Positions 1 to 9,807 are shown, counted from the stretch's first letter. The stretch: 29,302 nt of DNA from Gnetum montanum (GCA_015680685.1 MNCI01027332.1:8612-37913), one strand, 5' to 3'. Program-made: numbers and translations. The notes: generated by a model from the letters alone, not told the origin.

Positions 1-497
1 TCAAAAATTACTCAATGCAAGCATGGGTAAGCCTAAAGTCTTCATAGACCTAAGAACGACCAAAATCTTATTGCAATCAACAAGGAAACACTAGTTCACT
101 TAGATTTCTAGGAATGCATTTTGTTAGAGTGTAATTCATAATTTATGAATCAACTTAAGTTATGTATTGTGTAATGTGTCAATTTGTAAATCATTAGTTC
201 TTATTGTAAGATTATTTTGTAAAAATTCCTACAATCTTATAAAGTTAACTTAGAGGTTACCTTAAATCAAAAGTCATGTTAAGAGAGTTGTAACTCTTTT
301 GGTTAATAAAAAGTGTAATAGTATCTAGTTAAGTGTTATTTGCAATAAATGCTAACCTTACCAAAAGGTTATAAAGAAGAAAATAAAATCAATTAAAAAT
401 AGATGTATTTTACAAGTAATAGTTTCAAATTATTAAGAATTTTTTTGAATTATTATAATAGTATTAGAATATAGTTTCTATTCTTATTTACAAACTT
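1..497. other. Unclassified AT-rich flank left of element 1
   Basis: No convincing coding frame or structural signal is visible. The stretch is AT-rich with stops in all frames. By position it could be an upstream part of element 5, because the last 80 bases before the element 1 insertion read into the element 5 coiled-coil frame, but no homology could be followed above base 498. The TGTTAGAGTG string near 128 resembles a copia LTR start, but nothing else supports that. Confidence 0.4.
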
Positions 498-577
498 ATG
501 ATAAGTATATATTTCAACATAGCTACATTCCAAGTCATTTTTACATCTAGTGTTAGGACCATACTTCTAATCATGTC
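498..577 (+). pseudogene. Element 5 accessory ORF, fragment left of the element 1 insertion
   Basis: This open stretch reads toward the element 1 target site. Joined across the site to base 9808, it stays in the frame that continues through the element 5 coiled-coil ORF. The peptide around FQV, with a downstream ED pair, lines up without gaps with the matching part of the element 1 accessory ORF near 7270-7330. Matching residues include F, Q, V, T, E, D and V-V. The match is short and partly conservative, so the assignment is moderate. Function unknown. Confidence 0.5.
573..577. repeat. Left target-site duplication of element 1 (ATGTC)
   Basis: ATGTC directly precedes the 5' LTR. ACGTC directly follows the 3' LTR at 9803-9807. 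The two differ by one transition, as expected for an aged 5-bp Ty3/gypsy duplication. Confidence 0.85.
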
Positions 578-1455
578 TGATGAGTCATCCTTCTATGGCC
601 CCAATGTTGAATATGTGACGTTGGAGCCCCGACGTTGTGTACTCGATGTTGGGACTAATAAGAAACCTTGGATACCTGACATTGCCTCATCTAAATATTG
701 CCTATAAATATGGTGCTGGGGTGCTTGGATGACACAAGTAGTAAGTAGTTGATAGTCAGTAGCTAGTTCTAGTCTTTAGTTTCTTCATTCAAAATCTATT
801 ATTCCCAATGCATGCCTGCAGTGTGATGCTTGTAATCGTATGACATCTTTGTTTGAGTATGATGTACTTGGACACGTTACATGATTGGAAATAAAGATTG
901 AGATTACTTCCATAATTGTAGCATCCAATTAGATTATTGTTGCTTTAATTATTTAATACTTTCTTTAGTTAAAATTTTTCATTTATTGTTATTTACTATT
1001 CCTATTATTAAGTAGAATGTGTATGCCTTAATCATGAGCATTTAATTGTAAATACTTGATAATCTAGAGGTGTATCATTTGGCACAACAAGTGTCATACA
1101 CTTGGTAATCCTAGAAGTAGTCTCACGAAGTCCAAGATGTGTACAGATGATTAAGTGTGGATACTCGTCGCCATAGGCTAGTCTAGATCATATCTTCCAT
1201 ATTTCCTTAGTTTAATTAATTTATCTCTTTTCATCATTAGGAGTAGCATAGAAAGTATGCAACATCATACATCTTAATTTGGACTAAATCATATGTGACC
1301 AAGCTACCATTAGTCTAAGTGAGAAGATAGTGAACTATGATCAAATCATAATGATCTAGATGCCACAAATAGTACCATCCATGGAATTCGATTGGATCAT
1401 GCATGAACACTTGTGATTCATATGGTTGGGTGTAGGGGTACCTTGCTGCTCATCA
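578..1455 (+). repeat. 5' LTR of element 1
   Basis: 878 bp, starting TGATGAGTCATCC and ending GCTCATCA. It pairs with 8953-9802 along its length. U3 is short, with repeated GACGTTG/GATGTTG motifs, then a TATA box at 702-710. R/U5 contains the imperfect triplet of CTTGGTAATCC-like units at about 1051-1120 that recurs in every LTR of the window. Confidence 0.9.
702..710 (+). promoter_or_regulatory. TATA box of element 1 5' LTR
   Basis: CTATAAATA, about 125 bp into the LTR, is a canonical plant TATA box at the expected U3/R position. The same box occurs in the LTRs at 11442, 16236 (minus), 25160 (minus) and 27695. The 3' LTR of this element carries the decayed form CTTATGAATA at 9048-9057. Confidence 0.75.
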
Positions 1456-1456
1456 T

Positions 1457-1474
1457 TGGCACCATTTTCGGGGA
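1457..1474 (+). other. Primer-binding site of element 1 (tRNA-Asp type)
   Basis: TGGCACCATTTTCGGGGA lies one base after the LTR. It matches the known Athila/Tat primer site TGGCGCCGTTGCCGGGGA, complementary to the tRNA-Asp 3' end, except for a few mainly C-to-T or G-to-A changes. It fixes the element as plus strand. Confidence 0.82.
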
Positions 1475-1593
1475 TGGTGCTAGTCATCTAGATTAGTTAT
1501 ATTATACACGATCACTGTAAAAGGTATTAACAATATATCTTTCAAAAACTATTAAACCACATACACCATAAACCAAGAACAATTTCTCTCCCA

Positions 1594-3120
1594 TATGAAA
1601 ATGACAATGCATGGTAAAGTGGACACATTCATTGGAGAACTAATGAAATATATGATGAAGAAGATTGGAGTAACCAACCTTATGCATGGATTTTTTATGA
1701 TCATGACCACCCTAATGACACTCAAAGACTACATTCACATAAGGTAGAGAATCTTGGAGGAGATGGCATAGGTCCTAAACTAGGGAAGGCATCAAGGCCT
1801 AAGACCTCCTCAAAACCAAGAAATGATAAATTAAGGGATCCTGGGGAATACCATAGAAGCCATGGAAACCCTTCCAATTCCTCATATTCTTCTTTCTCTT
1901 TAATGTTTAGTTCTGATGAAGATGAACGTAGGTATAGAGATAGAGCTCCACTAAAGGGTCAAACTAAAAATTGGAATTGAACCACATGAAAAGCATATGA
2001 AGTCACCATGAATATATAAATTTCCCTTACAATCTATTTGATTATGATGAACCCCTATTGGACGCTAAGAGCTTAATGCATATCACAAAGGCAATTAGGA
2101 TATCTCACAAGCATCACAAAAAGAGTCATCTACCTAAGATTGATATAAATAATTTTCCTCAATTTGCAAGAGGTAATGATGCAAATTTGCAACATCATTT
2201 ACAAGCCTTCGATGATGCATGTGCATTCTACAATGTGGAAAGTAAGTGGAAGAAGCTTAAGCTCTTTCCTAGGACACTAATTGGTAGAGCCAAAGTGTGG
2301 TATCAATCATTGAAACCAAATTCAATTCGATGATGGTTCACAATGATAGAACTTTTCAATAAGAGATACCAAACCTATAAAAGAGTATCCAATCTAGGGA
2401 GATAAATCCAAGAGTGGAAACAAGAACAACATGAATCCTTAGACATAGTCTTATATAGAAATTAGGCCTTACTAAATCGATGCTCAAGCCAAGGNTTCTT
2501 ATATAGAAATTAGGCCTTACTAAATCGATGCTCAAGCCAAGGTTTCTCTAAGGAAGAGAAACTTTACCACATCATAGATGGGCTTCATGATGAAACAAGG
2601 GCGATCCTTGGGATGTATGCCCCAGGGCAATTATACAAGCTCCAAGACCATCAAATGAAAGAGCTAATAACATGTGTGGAAAAAGAAGAAGGATAGATGT
2701 GCAAATGGGAGAATGTCCAGAAACATCAATGGGACCCAACTCTTCAATTAAAGAAGGTTCAAATTTCAATAGAGGAAAATGAAACTACTTTCAATAAGGT
2801 GATTCTGTAATGAACTTTTCCAATAGAGGAGTCTATTGATGGTTTAGAAGAAAAATTAAATAGGATGTATAAATGGATAAATGAAAATTTAATAACCCTT
2901 ATTAAGATGATCACAGAGAAGATTATGCAGCACATGCTTAGCGAACAAAATAAACAAAGGACACCAAAATCAAGCAACAGGCAAGAAAACTTTTCAACCA
3001 TCAAGAAAAGTGGATGATGAAAGTGAGGCTAAAGGCTCCACCATAGACAAAGATGATGGATGTGACCTATGCATATATTACCATATAGAGGGCCAATGCC
3101 CCATATTGTTACATCTATAG
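1594..3120 (+). pseudogene. gag relic of element 1 (nucleocapsid polyprotein)
   Basis: Gag forms the virus-like particle that packages element RNA in the cytoplasm. The N-terminal stretch (about 1620-1980) is acidic and polar and does not resemble the N-terminal domain of elements 2, 3 and 4. The conserved capsid-like core is open at 2031-2333 (FPQFARGND, HHLQAF, KKLKLFPRTL, AKVWYQSL). It continues after a TGA to YHIIDGLHDETRA and a coiled region, all in one frame to about 3010. After a +1 shift it ends in a zinc knuckle at 3061-3099 with CX2CX3HX4C spacing (CDLCIYYHIEGQC). Core and knuckle align with the element 2 gag. In-frame stops fit decay of Gln or Trp codons. An exact 46-bp duplication around an N at 2495 lies inside. 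The start codon is uncertain. Confidence 0.8.
2449..2542. repeat. 46-bp direct duplication around a single N (probable assembly artefact)
   Basis: Bases 2449-2494 and 2497-2542 are identical and separated only by N and one base. The net 48-base insertion keeps the gag frame but repeats part of the peptide. An exact copy in sequence otherwise this decayed, next to an N, points to contig ends joined without collapsing their overlap. Confidence 0.8.
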
Positions 3121-4085
3121 AAGTATTGGGTAGGTGCCTGAAGTCTAAAGTTTGTGCAAAAGCACATGCCCATGAGACTTCCTCTACCACAAGGTAATTT
3201 TAAATAGTCCCAAAACTAATCATACCATCCTAGGGTAACTTATTACCAACCTCAACATGATTCTTAATTGTAGTGGCAACAACCATAGTCGTGGGGGAGG
3301 CCATCACCAATGTAGCCATATCTACCAAAAATACATGGCTATTATGTTTAACACCCTATTTCTCCAACTAGTTCTACATCCTCCACTTAAAATTCCCACT
3401 ATCACTCTTCCAAGTACCATCAATACATGACATCCCCTTAAGGATCACCACCTCATGCCTCTTACCATCCAACTTACCCTTGATACAATCATAATCCACC
3501 TCCTTGTAAACCATCACTAATAATTTAGGAAGATCCAACACCACAATATTAACCAATGAGTGCTACTTATGCTACAAATGTGTAAAGACACGTTGACACT
3601 AGTGGGTTCCAACTACAATGTCAAAAACATCCCTTCTGGAGGAAAGGCCATAAGTCGAGGCAAACCATGCATGGATCCACCACATCATCAGAGCCAGCAT
3701 AAGGCGAACCTCATGCATCACCTTCCCTGTCTCAACTAATGTCCTTTGACGATATACAAGGGCCACCATCTATTAGTATTCCAATCCCACATCCAACCAA
3801 TGAATCTACAAATGTGAAAAGACAAATAAATCCATGCATACCACCTCATAATCAAGGGTGCACTCATGGGCTAACCATCCATAATGTTAACACATCTCAT
3901 ATCGTGACCCATAATACATATAACAATTAGTTGTATCACCAACAAATTTTCTACCTAGCCACCACACCACCAACAAGCACCTAGTGGCTAGGGCATGAAA
4001 GGTTTCCGATGTTTTAGACATGCATTGATCCTATTCATCCACGTACTAATCATAGACACAACCAAATGTTTAGTCATGGGGATTA
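3121..4085 (+). pseudogene. Pro/Gln-rich Gag C-terminal tail, decayed
   Basis: After the knuckle the sequence still reads, with stops, as a Pro/Tyr/Gln/Ser-rich segment. Pieces such as YYQPQHD, QPQSWG and HGYYVQHPISP (Q standing at stop positions) match the same region of element 2 (YGYYVQQPVSP; about 21800-22250 minus). This linker joins Gag to protease in the autonomous element. Here it runs out at about 4000, where protease should begin. The rest of the interval, up to the C run, has no recognisable content. Confidence 0.55.
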
Positions 4086-4100
4086 CCCCCCCCCCCCCCC
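4086..4100. repeat. C15 homopolymer
   Basis: Fifteen uninterrupted C residues mark the left edge of the part of element 1 that lacks pol homology. A matching G-rich run lies at 5866-5885. The length is likely unreliable. Confidence 0.8.
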
Positions 4101-4160
4101 AATTCTACTCTTCAGGGTTTTTAAGTGCTTTTTATCTTTTTGTTTTATAATTTTTTATCA

Positions 4161-4269
4161 TTTTCCTATTTCTTCTACTTTTTTTTCTAGTTTTGGTTTT
4201 AATTTTCTTTATAGGTTTTCCTATTTCTTCTACTTTTTTTCTAGTTTTGGTTTTAATTTTCTTTATAGG
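4161..4269 (+). repeat. Tandem repeat, two units of 54-55 bp
   Basis: Units 4161-4215 and 4216-4269 are identical except for one T in a T-run (T8 versus T7). They are pyrimidine-rich and each ends in TTTATAGG. The near-identity means the duplication is young compared with the rest of the element, or arose in assembly. Confidence 0.85.
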
Positions 4270-5464
4270 TAATCTCATTGTTGATCATGTTGCCCATTGA
4301 GGTGAGGTTTTTGTCTATGTTGTCAAGTCATAAGGGATTGATCATTCGAACATTGAGGCCATGACATCCATGCACCCATTCCATTAATAAGATGTTCTTA
4401 CTCTTGTCATAATGGTAATCTTTTCCATCATTCAGCCTATAATAAATCTATAATCATTGTGTTTGGATAGAAGAGTGTAGAACCAAGGTGGAATGTAAGG
4501 GGTGTGACATCAAGGGGATTTGTGGATTCTCTTTGGCCACTTCTGTATGTTCTATCATGTTGCTGAGGTTGTAACCATATTCTTGTAGATCTAATAAAAA
4601 ATGGAAGTAAGAGCAACTTAAACCAGCACTAAATAAACTTCTGTGGGTCCCATTAGAAATACATGTACCCACGTCTGAAGGTTGGTGGTTGCTCAAAATG
4701 CAAAATAAAATAAAATAAAATAAATAAAAAAATCCAATAATTGTGTAGAAAAAATGCCAAGTGATGTTTCTCCTCATGACTTTGGTAGTCTTATGGTTGT
4801 TTGCCAATGGGAAGAAATAATGCAATGTCACTAGAATGAGGTTTGAACTTGGTTTGAATCTTAGGCAAAAGGACACATGATTATTTAACCATTAATAACA
4901 CACAAGATTTCATTATGACCATCATATGCCACCTCATGTCCTGATTTCTACGATCCATCTCATCTTATTGTTCAGATGTTTATAAGTTGTGGTTGTATGT
5001 AACATAGATCTTAAATCTCAATTAGTGGTTTAACATGTGTGTTTTGTTGTTTCAAAGGTATGTGTTTCATTCAACCCCTCTAGTGCCTACAGACATTATA
5101 GGTGTGGTTACACAAGAGCATCATAGGCTAAAGCCTACTTTGGGGAGGATCCACTTGTATAAATTTTATGAATTGTACTTGTTTAATGTGCCCACACTAT
5201 TTTTCACCTTCCAAGCACTCAAATTATTATATTTTATTGTTTCCCTTATAATGAATGTAATTTGTCCCACAATCACATTCTCAATGCCTTTTTTCTTGCT
5301 CATTCTCGTACTTTTCATATTGATGACTTCATCCTATCATAATTTTGGTGCCTCTAATTAATTTCTGACTTACCTAGGATGATAAACTTAACTTCAAACC
5401 TTCCAATGAATCCTAGAGCTTTAGTTTTCATGTTCATTGCCCCATAAAATCAAAATTTTTAAAC

Positions 5465-5556
5465 CTTGACATCATGTACCCAACATCAAGTCTAACCTAA
5501 CATCGCATACACAACGTCATGTACCCTGATGTTGGGTTTGTAAAAGAGTATAAATA
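5465..5556 (+). promoter_or_regulatory. Internal U3-like segment with TATA box
   Basis: The string GTCATGTACCCT at 5516-5527 also occurs in the U3 of the 3' LTR (8981-8992). Neighbouring ACATC/GATGTTGGG motifs echo the U3 repeats of both LTRs. TATAAATA follows at 5549-5556, as in an LTR, about 490 bp before the accessory ORF. This suggests an internal promoter or a remnant of another LTR; no matching R region was recognised after it. Confidence 0.4.
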
Positions 5557-5865
5557 TGATCCTTGTGCAAATTGAATTTCATTTTTCTCATTTGATACTA
5601 GGGAAGTTGTTGAAATGTTTCCTTGTGACTTACAGCTTTACACGATCTTCCACTTGCATGCAAAATTTTGCATCAATTTGCTATCACCTAGAAGGTATCA
5701 TAAGGGTAAGAATATTGAAAACCTTAGAAATTATAATGAAAAATCACTAATGGTAATGCCAGAAGTTCAATTTTTCTAACCCATAGGGCCATAACTATTA
5801 TTATAAGCCACATATAATGAAAAAGAAAACTAGTTGTGAGGACTGTAGAAAGAGATAGGCATTTT

Positions 5866-5899
5866 GGGGGGGGGTGGGGGGGGGGAGATGGTGGGTGGG
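5866..5899 (+). repeat. G-rich run (G9-T-G10 plus GGTGGGTGGG)
   Basis: Two long G runs split by one T are followed by further G triplets, an obvious G-quadruplex candidate on the plus strand. It also mirrors the C15 run 1.77 kb upstream, so the two could pair as an inverted repeat. Confidence 0.7.
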
Positions 5900-6025
5900 T
5901 CACGAATTTTTCTTGAAAATTTTCCTAACCCTACAATCATATACATTATGAGCTCAATGAAATATGGTAATGAGTAAGGTATAAATTGATTAATGATAAT
6001 AAACAGAACCTTGGTAACACATGGT

Positions 6026-6041
6026 TTTTTCTTGATTGTAG
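6026..6041 (+). promoter_or_regulatory. Candidate 3' splice site before the accessory ORF
   Basis: A T-rich tract followed by CTTGATTGTAG ends exactly at the ATG of the accessory ORF (6042). A pyrimidine tract plus terminal AG fits a plant acceptor. This placement would let a spliced subgenomic RNA express the downstream ORF, as proposed for env-position ORFs of retroelements. The donor was not identified. Confidence 0.4.
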
Positions 6042-8759
6042 ATGGCCCCAAAAAGAGGTGCTTAGGGTGAACCCTCTCAAAGAGTCACTAAACATCTGCA
6101 TGGTGGCTATGACCAGTAAGGAGAACATGAGGAACATGCTGAATAGGAGGCCTACTCATTCAGTGTCCATCAAGAGGCCCCTACTATTAGGCAATCGGCC
6201 CAAGGAGAGGCAGTAGAAGTATTGGCCTCAAAACAAAGATAAAATCTCACGTTGCCACCTAATTACCTTGCTATCACTTTGAAGAAATTCACATTGGATT
6301 TGATCATTGTGGAAATGAACTTTGGTCCATTCATGGAGTTTTTTCCAAAAGTGGTGTGGATGCAACTCAAATCGTTCCCATTATGGCCTATCTTGTCGAA
6401 TAGTGGTGAATGGTACTTAGGCAAAGTCCATAAATTCTGGCATAACAAATACAAGGGCACCGCTATTAATATTTTCAAGGTGATTGTCTCTTACTCAGTC
6501 AAGGACATTACTGAAACTCTCAACCTACCCAATTAAGAGGCCAAGGTTGCTCACCTATCCACTAGATCTGACCTTGAAACAAAGTAATTATGCTTGAGAC
6601 AATCATATAGTAAAAAGGACAAGTCATACCATGAAATTACTTTGGAAGAGAAAACTTACTTTAAAATTGGGATGTACCCCTATTTCCTACCAAAGGACTC
6701 AATCGAATCTTGACATATGTAGCTAGGGGAAGTGTAGTTCTAATGGGAAAATTTATAGTCAATCTTCCCCAATATTACTTCACAAAAATCCAATGGTAGT
6801 TCGAAGAAACAAAGTTAGGAAGACCAACACTTCTATTTTCCTATCTAATCAAAAAGCTATGTAAGTGCACTAGAATCTTGGAATATACCAATGATATCCC
6901 TAGAAAGGCTTAGCGCACCTCCTTCATAGAACTCCTAAAAACCATAGCACCAAGAAAAGATTCTGGTGAGCAGTAAGAAGCTGAAAAGGAGGTAGAACTA
7001 AGAATAGAAATGTAACAAGAGCTTTAGTAGTGTCCACAAGCACATGCTTTTCCACCACGACCACAAGATTATAGACTATTGATGAGCCACCTGTAGAGGA
7101 TTGCTAAATTTGTCAACTAGGGAAGCAGGGATGAGGCCAATATCTTCCGAGTTATGGATGATGCTGTATGGACCACTGTATTAGCTGATCCAACAAGGGG
7201 AGAGATCTCAATATAGTCAAGATGAGGGGAACCTTAATGATCATGCCAAATATTTGGAAACACTACATCCTTTCAAGTCACATTGGAAACTGGAGAATGC
7301 ACCACCGTTGTGATGCTACAACATGAGGATGTAGCAATTGTAGTATAGGTGATCATTGATCAAATCAATGAGTCATTCAATTTTTTTTGTGCCTTCAACA
7401 GATTTGGTAGGAACTAAAGATGCACAAATTCTTGCCAGGGCCTCAATAAATCCTATGGTGCATGAGGATGTGCTTTAGTACTTGATGCAAATGGACCAGG
7501 AAATGACCACTCTATTTACTACAGCTCAATTAGACCTCATTGCTACCAAAGGAAAGTTGATCATGGTGGAGGTCAAGGTAGAACATGCAGAAGCTAAAGT
7601 ATAAAGATTGCAAGAAGATCTAGCTACTGTGTGAGATGAATGATGTGATCCTACCCATTTTGTCACACCAGACCAATTGGAACAATTCATGACAAAGGAG
7701 GTTACCAAGCTAGAAAAGGAGAGAGCAGTTGTGGAGCAAGAAAAGGAGATGGTGGTTAGGAATGCCTCTACTGCAAACACACAATCTCATGCATATAAAA
7801 AGGCTTTGATCATCATCTAAGAAGAAAATAAGCAGCTCATAGTAGAGAATTCCTAGTTGAGTACTGTGGAAAAGCAAAAGAATATCTTAGAAGAAAGTGT
7901 TCACCAGTTGCAAGAACAACTCGTGAGGGTCAACCATGATATGAGTAGATTGGCCCAAAAAGATAGAATCCTCTCCATGGAGGAGGTATGTGCTATTCGC
8001 CAAAAGTTAGTAATCGAGATCAGTGCATGGTAGAATGAGGCCAAAAAGCATGAAAAATTAAAAGAGCACTTCCATGACCAACTTGATAGTCATAAGGAAA
8101 TCAATGAGAAGGAAATCAAGATGGCCAAGGCCCACATTAACACCTTGGTAGTGAAAAATTTTGAATGGTAGGCCATCTTTCATAGCTATGCTCTAGTCTA
8201 GTAAGCAAAAGTCAAAAATAAAAACCTACAAATAAAGGATTTAAAGGAATAAATGACATTGGCTAACCTTAGATATGCTAACCTTGCCATGTTAATAGCA
8301 AGTCATCCTTGAAGTGAGCTAGAAAAACAAGTGGCTACCAATTATGCATTATATGAGAAAGAGTTTGCAGATCAAAAAGATACCTTGTAAAAGTTGTAGG
8401 CAGGAAACTCAGAATTAGAGGTGGTTAAAGCTAGTTATCAGGTATAGAAAGATGTAGCCTCAAACCTGGCTCACAGATTGATAGATTATCATGAGCTTAA
8501 GGATAAAGCTAGGGCTTTTGAAAAAGAAGAATGGTAGTTCACAGCATGGTATGTAAAGGAAAATCAAATGTTCCCATAGCTACCATGTCCTTGGGATGTA
8601 CTAATCCTACCACACATTGGCACAGTAGCCTAGACAGTGCATGACCCAAGGATAGAGGAAGAAAAATTGCAAGCCTTGCTTAACTGTTACAAATTTCGAT
8701 GGCCTGGCAACAAAGGGAAGTCGTTGATGGAAGAGCCACCACCTCCAAGCACTACATGA
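6042..8759 (+). pseudogene. Accessory coiled-coil ORF of element 1, env position, function unknown
   Basis: The frame runs about 906 codons from an ATG (MAPKRGA) to a TGA at 8757-8759. Two compensating frameshifts are seen, near 6709 and in the T8 run at 7381-7388. N-terminal half: about 6260-6540 is open (residues like FWHNKYKGTAINIF and YSVKDI), followed by a region at 6710-6860 ending near PTLLFSYLIKKLCK. This order recalls the domain found in Athila-type extra ORFs and so-called putative plant transposon proteins, but the match is impressionistic. C-terminal half: 7491-8759 is 422 codons without any indel but with 17 stops, rich in Glu, Lys, Gln and Leu in heptad-like order (EVTKLEKERAVVEQEKEMVV), ending in a Pro-rich tail (EEPPPPST). 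The same protein is found in element 5. No enzyme motif or signal peptide was seen. Confidence 0.72.
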
Positions 8760-8942
8760 GCTTCATAGTCTTGTTTCTATTTTGTTTTTTTTATAATAAT
8801 GTGTTCCACTTTTGTACTACATCATTGTGGCATGCAAAAGTCTTTTTCATTGTTGAGTCAGTTAATAATCCCATACTTGTTAATATTTTGTAAAGAACTT
8901 GTTCCTCATTTTGTTTAACTTAAGTATAAGTTTTCATTCAAT

Positions 8943-8952
8943 CATGGGGGTA
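8943..8952 (+). other. Polypurine tract of element 1
   Basis: CATGGGGGTA directly precedes the 3' LTR. The longer context TTTTCATTCA-TCATGGGGGTA is nearly identical in element 2 (minus strand, 16326-16350) and decayed in element 5 (11338-11348). It primes plus-strand DNA synthesis in LTR elements. Confidence 0.8.
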
Positions 8953-9802
8953 TGATGAGTCATCCTTTTGTGGTCTTGATGTCATGTACCCTATGTCAAG
9001 GCTAATAAGTGACATTAGATACCCAACATTGCCTCATCTGAATCTCGCTTATGAATATGGTGCTAGGGTGCTCATATGAGACAAGTAGTAAGTAGTTGAT
9101 AGTCAATGGATAGTTCTAGTTTTTAGTTTCTTCTTTCAAAGTCTTTTATTCCTAGTGAATGCCTATAGTGTGATGCTTGTAATCATACAACACCTTTGTT
9201 CAAGTGTGATGTAGTTGGACACATTACATGATTGGCAATAAAGATCAAGATTACTTCCATCATTACAGCATCCACTTAGATTATTGTTGCTTTAATTATT
9301 TAATGATTTATTTAGTTAAACATTTCCATTTATTGTTATTTACTATTTTTGTTATTAAGTGAAATGCATATGCCTTAATCACACACATTTAAGTGTAAAT
9401 ACTTAGTAATACAGAGGTGTGTCATTTGGTACAACCAATGACATACACTTGGCAATCCTAAAAGTAGTCTCACAAAGTCCAAGACATGTGCAGATGATTA
9501 AGTGTGGATACTCATCGCCATATGCTAGTCTAGATCTTCTTTTCCATTATCCATTAGTTTAATTAATTTATCTCTTTTTGTCACCAGGAGTAGCATAGAA
9601 TGTAGACAAAATCATACACCTCACTTTGGACTAAAGAATATGTGACCAAGCTACCACTAGTCCAAGTGGGAAGATAACAAACTGTGATCAAAGCATAATG
9701 ATATAGATGCCACAACTAGTCCCATCCATGGAATTTGATTGGATCATGCTTGGATGCTTGTGATTCTTATGGTTAGGTGTAGGGGTACCTCATTGCTTGT
9801 GA
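8953..9802 (+). repeat. 3' LTR of element 1
   Basis: 850 bp, starting TGATGAGTCATCC and ending GCTTGTGA, where the 5' copy has GCTCATCA. It aligns with 578-1455 throughout. The TATA box is decayed (9048-9057). The triplet repeat lies at about 9398-9467. Confidence 0.9.
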
Positions 9803-9807
9803 ACGTC
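9803..9807. repeat. Right target-site duplication of element 1 (ACGTC)
   Basis: Matches the left copy ATGTC in four of five bases. Confidence 0.8.

Larger units (their letters stand above)
4101..5865. other. Non-coding block occupying the pol position of element 1
   Basis: Protease, reverse transcriptase and integrase would be expected here, but none of their motifs is visible on either strand. The block is AT-rich and holds a tandem repeat at 4161-4269, an AAAAT microsatellite near 4703-4735, hydrophobic chance-like ORFs (4454-4876 minus, 5035-5361 plus), and a U3-like segment with TATA box at about 5465-5556. It could be a pol-replacing insertion or ancestral spacer. Confidence 0.6.
578..9802 (+). 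mobile_element. Element 1: pol-less Ty3/gypsy-type LTR retrotransposon with coiled-coil accessory ORF
   Basis: This is a complete insertion of about 9.2 kb. In order it holds the 5' LTR (578-1455), a tRNA-Asp-like primer site (1457-1474), a gag relic with zinc knuckle (about 1594-3120), a Pro/Gln-rich tail (to about 4000), a stretch with no pol homology (about 4086-5900), a coiled-coil ORF (6042-8759), a polypurine tract (8943-8952) and the 3' LTR (8953-9802). Target duplications flank it. Gag is clearly homologous to that of element 2, but protease, reverse transcriptase, RNase H and integrase motifs are absent. It therefore resembles non-autonomous elements that keep gag (the TR-GAG/LARD idea) with an added ORF. 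Whether pol was never present or was replaced in this copy cannot be decided here. Over about 212 aligned bases of the two LTRs (from 713) I count roughly 32 mismatches by eye, mostly transitions, so the insertion is old. Confidence 0.88.

Noticed and set aside
128-572. copia LTR starting at TGTTAGAGTG
   Set aside because: Only the first bases fit. No matching end, primer site, polypurine tract or second copy.
4801-4865. tRNA-derived SINE with A and B boxes (GGTTTGAATCT at 4851)
   Set aside because: The B-box-like string is decayed, the A box is weak, and no target duplication or tail structure was found.
4454-4876. 140-codon minus-strand ORF as a gene
   Set aside because: Low-complexity, hydrophobic translation across an AAAAT microsatellite, no motif, no neighbour logic. 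Likely chance.
5035-5361. 108-codon hydrophobic plus-strand ORF as a membrane or env protein
   Set aside because: Composition follows the T-rich DNA; no signal peptide followed by a plausible domain, and no relative in the other elements.
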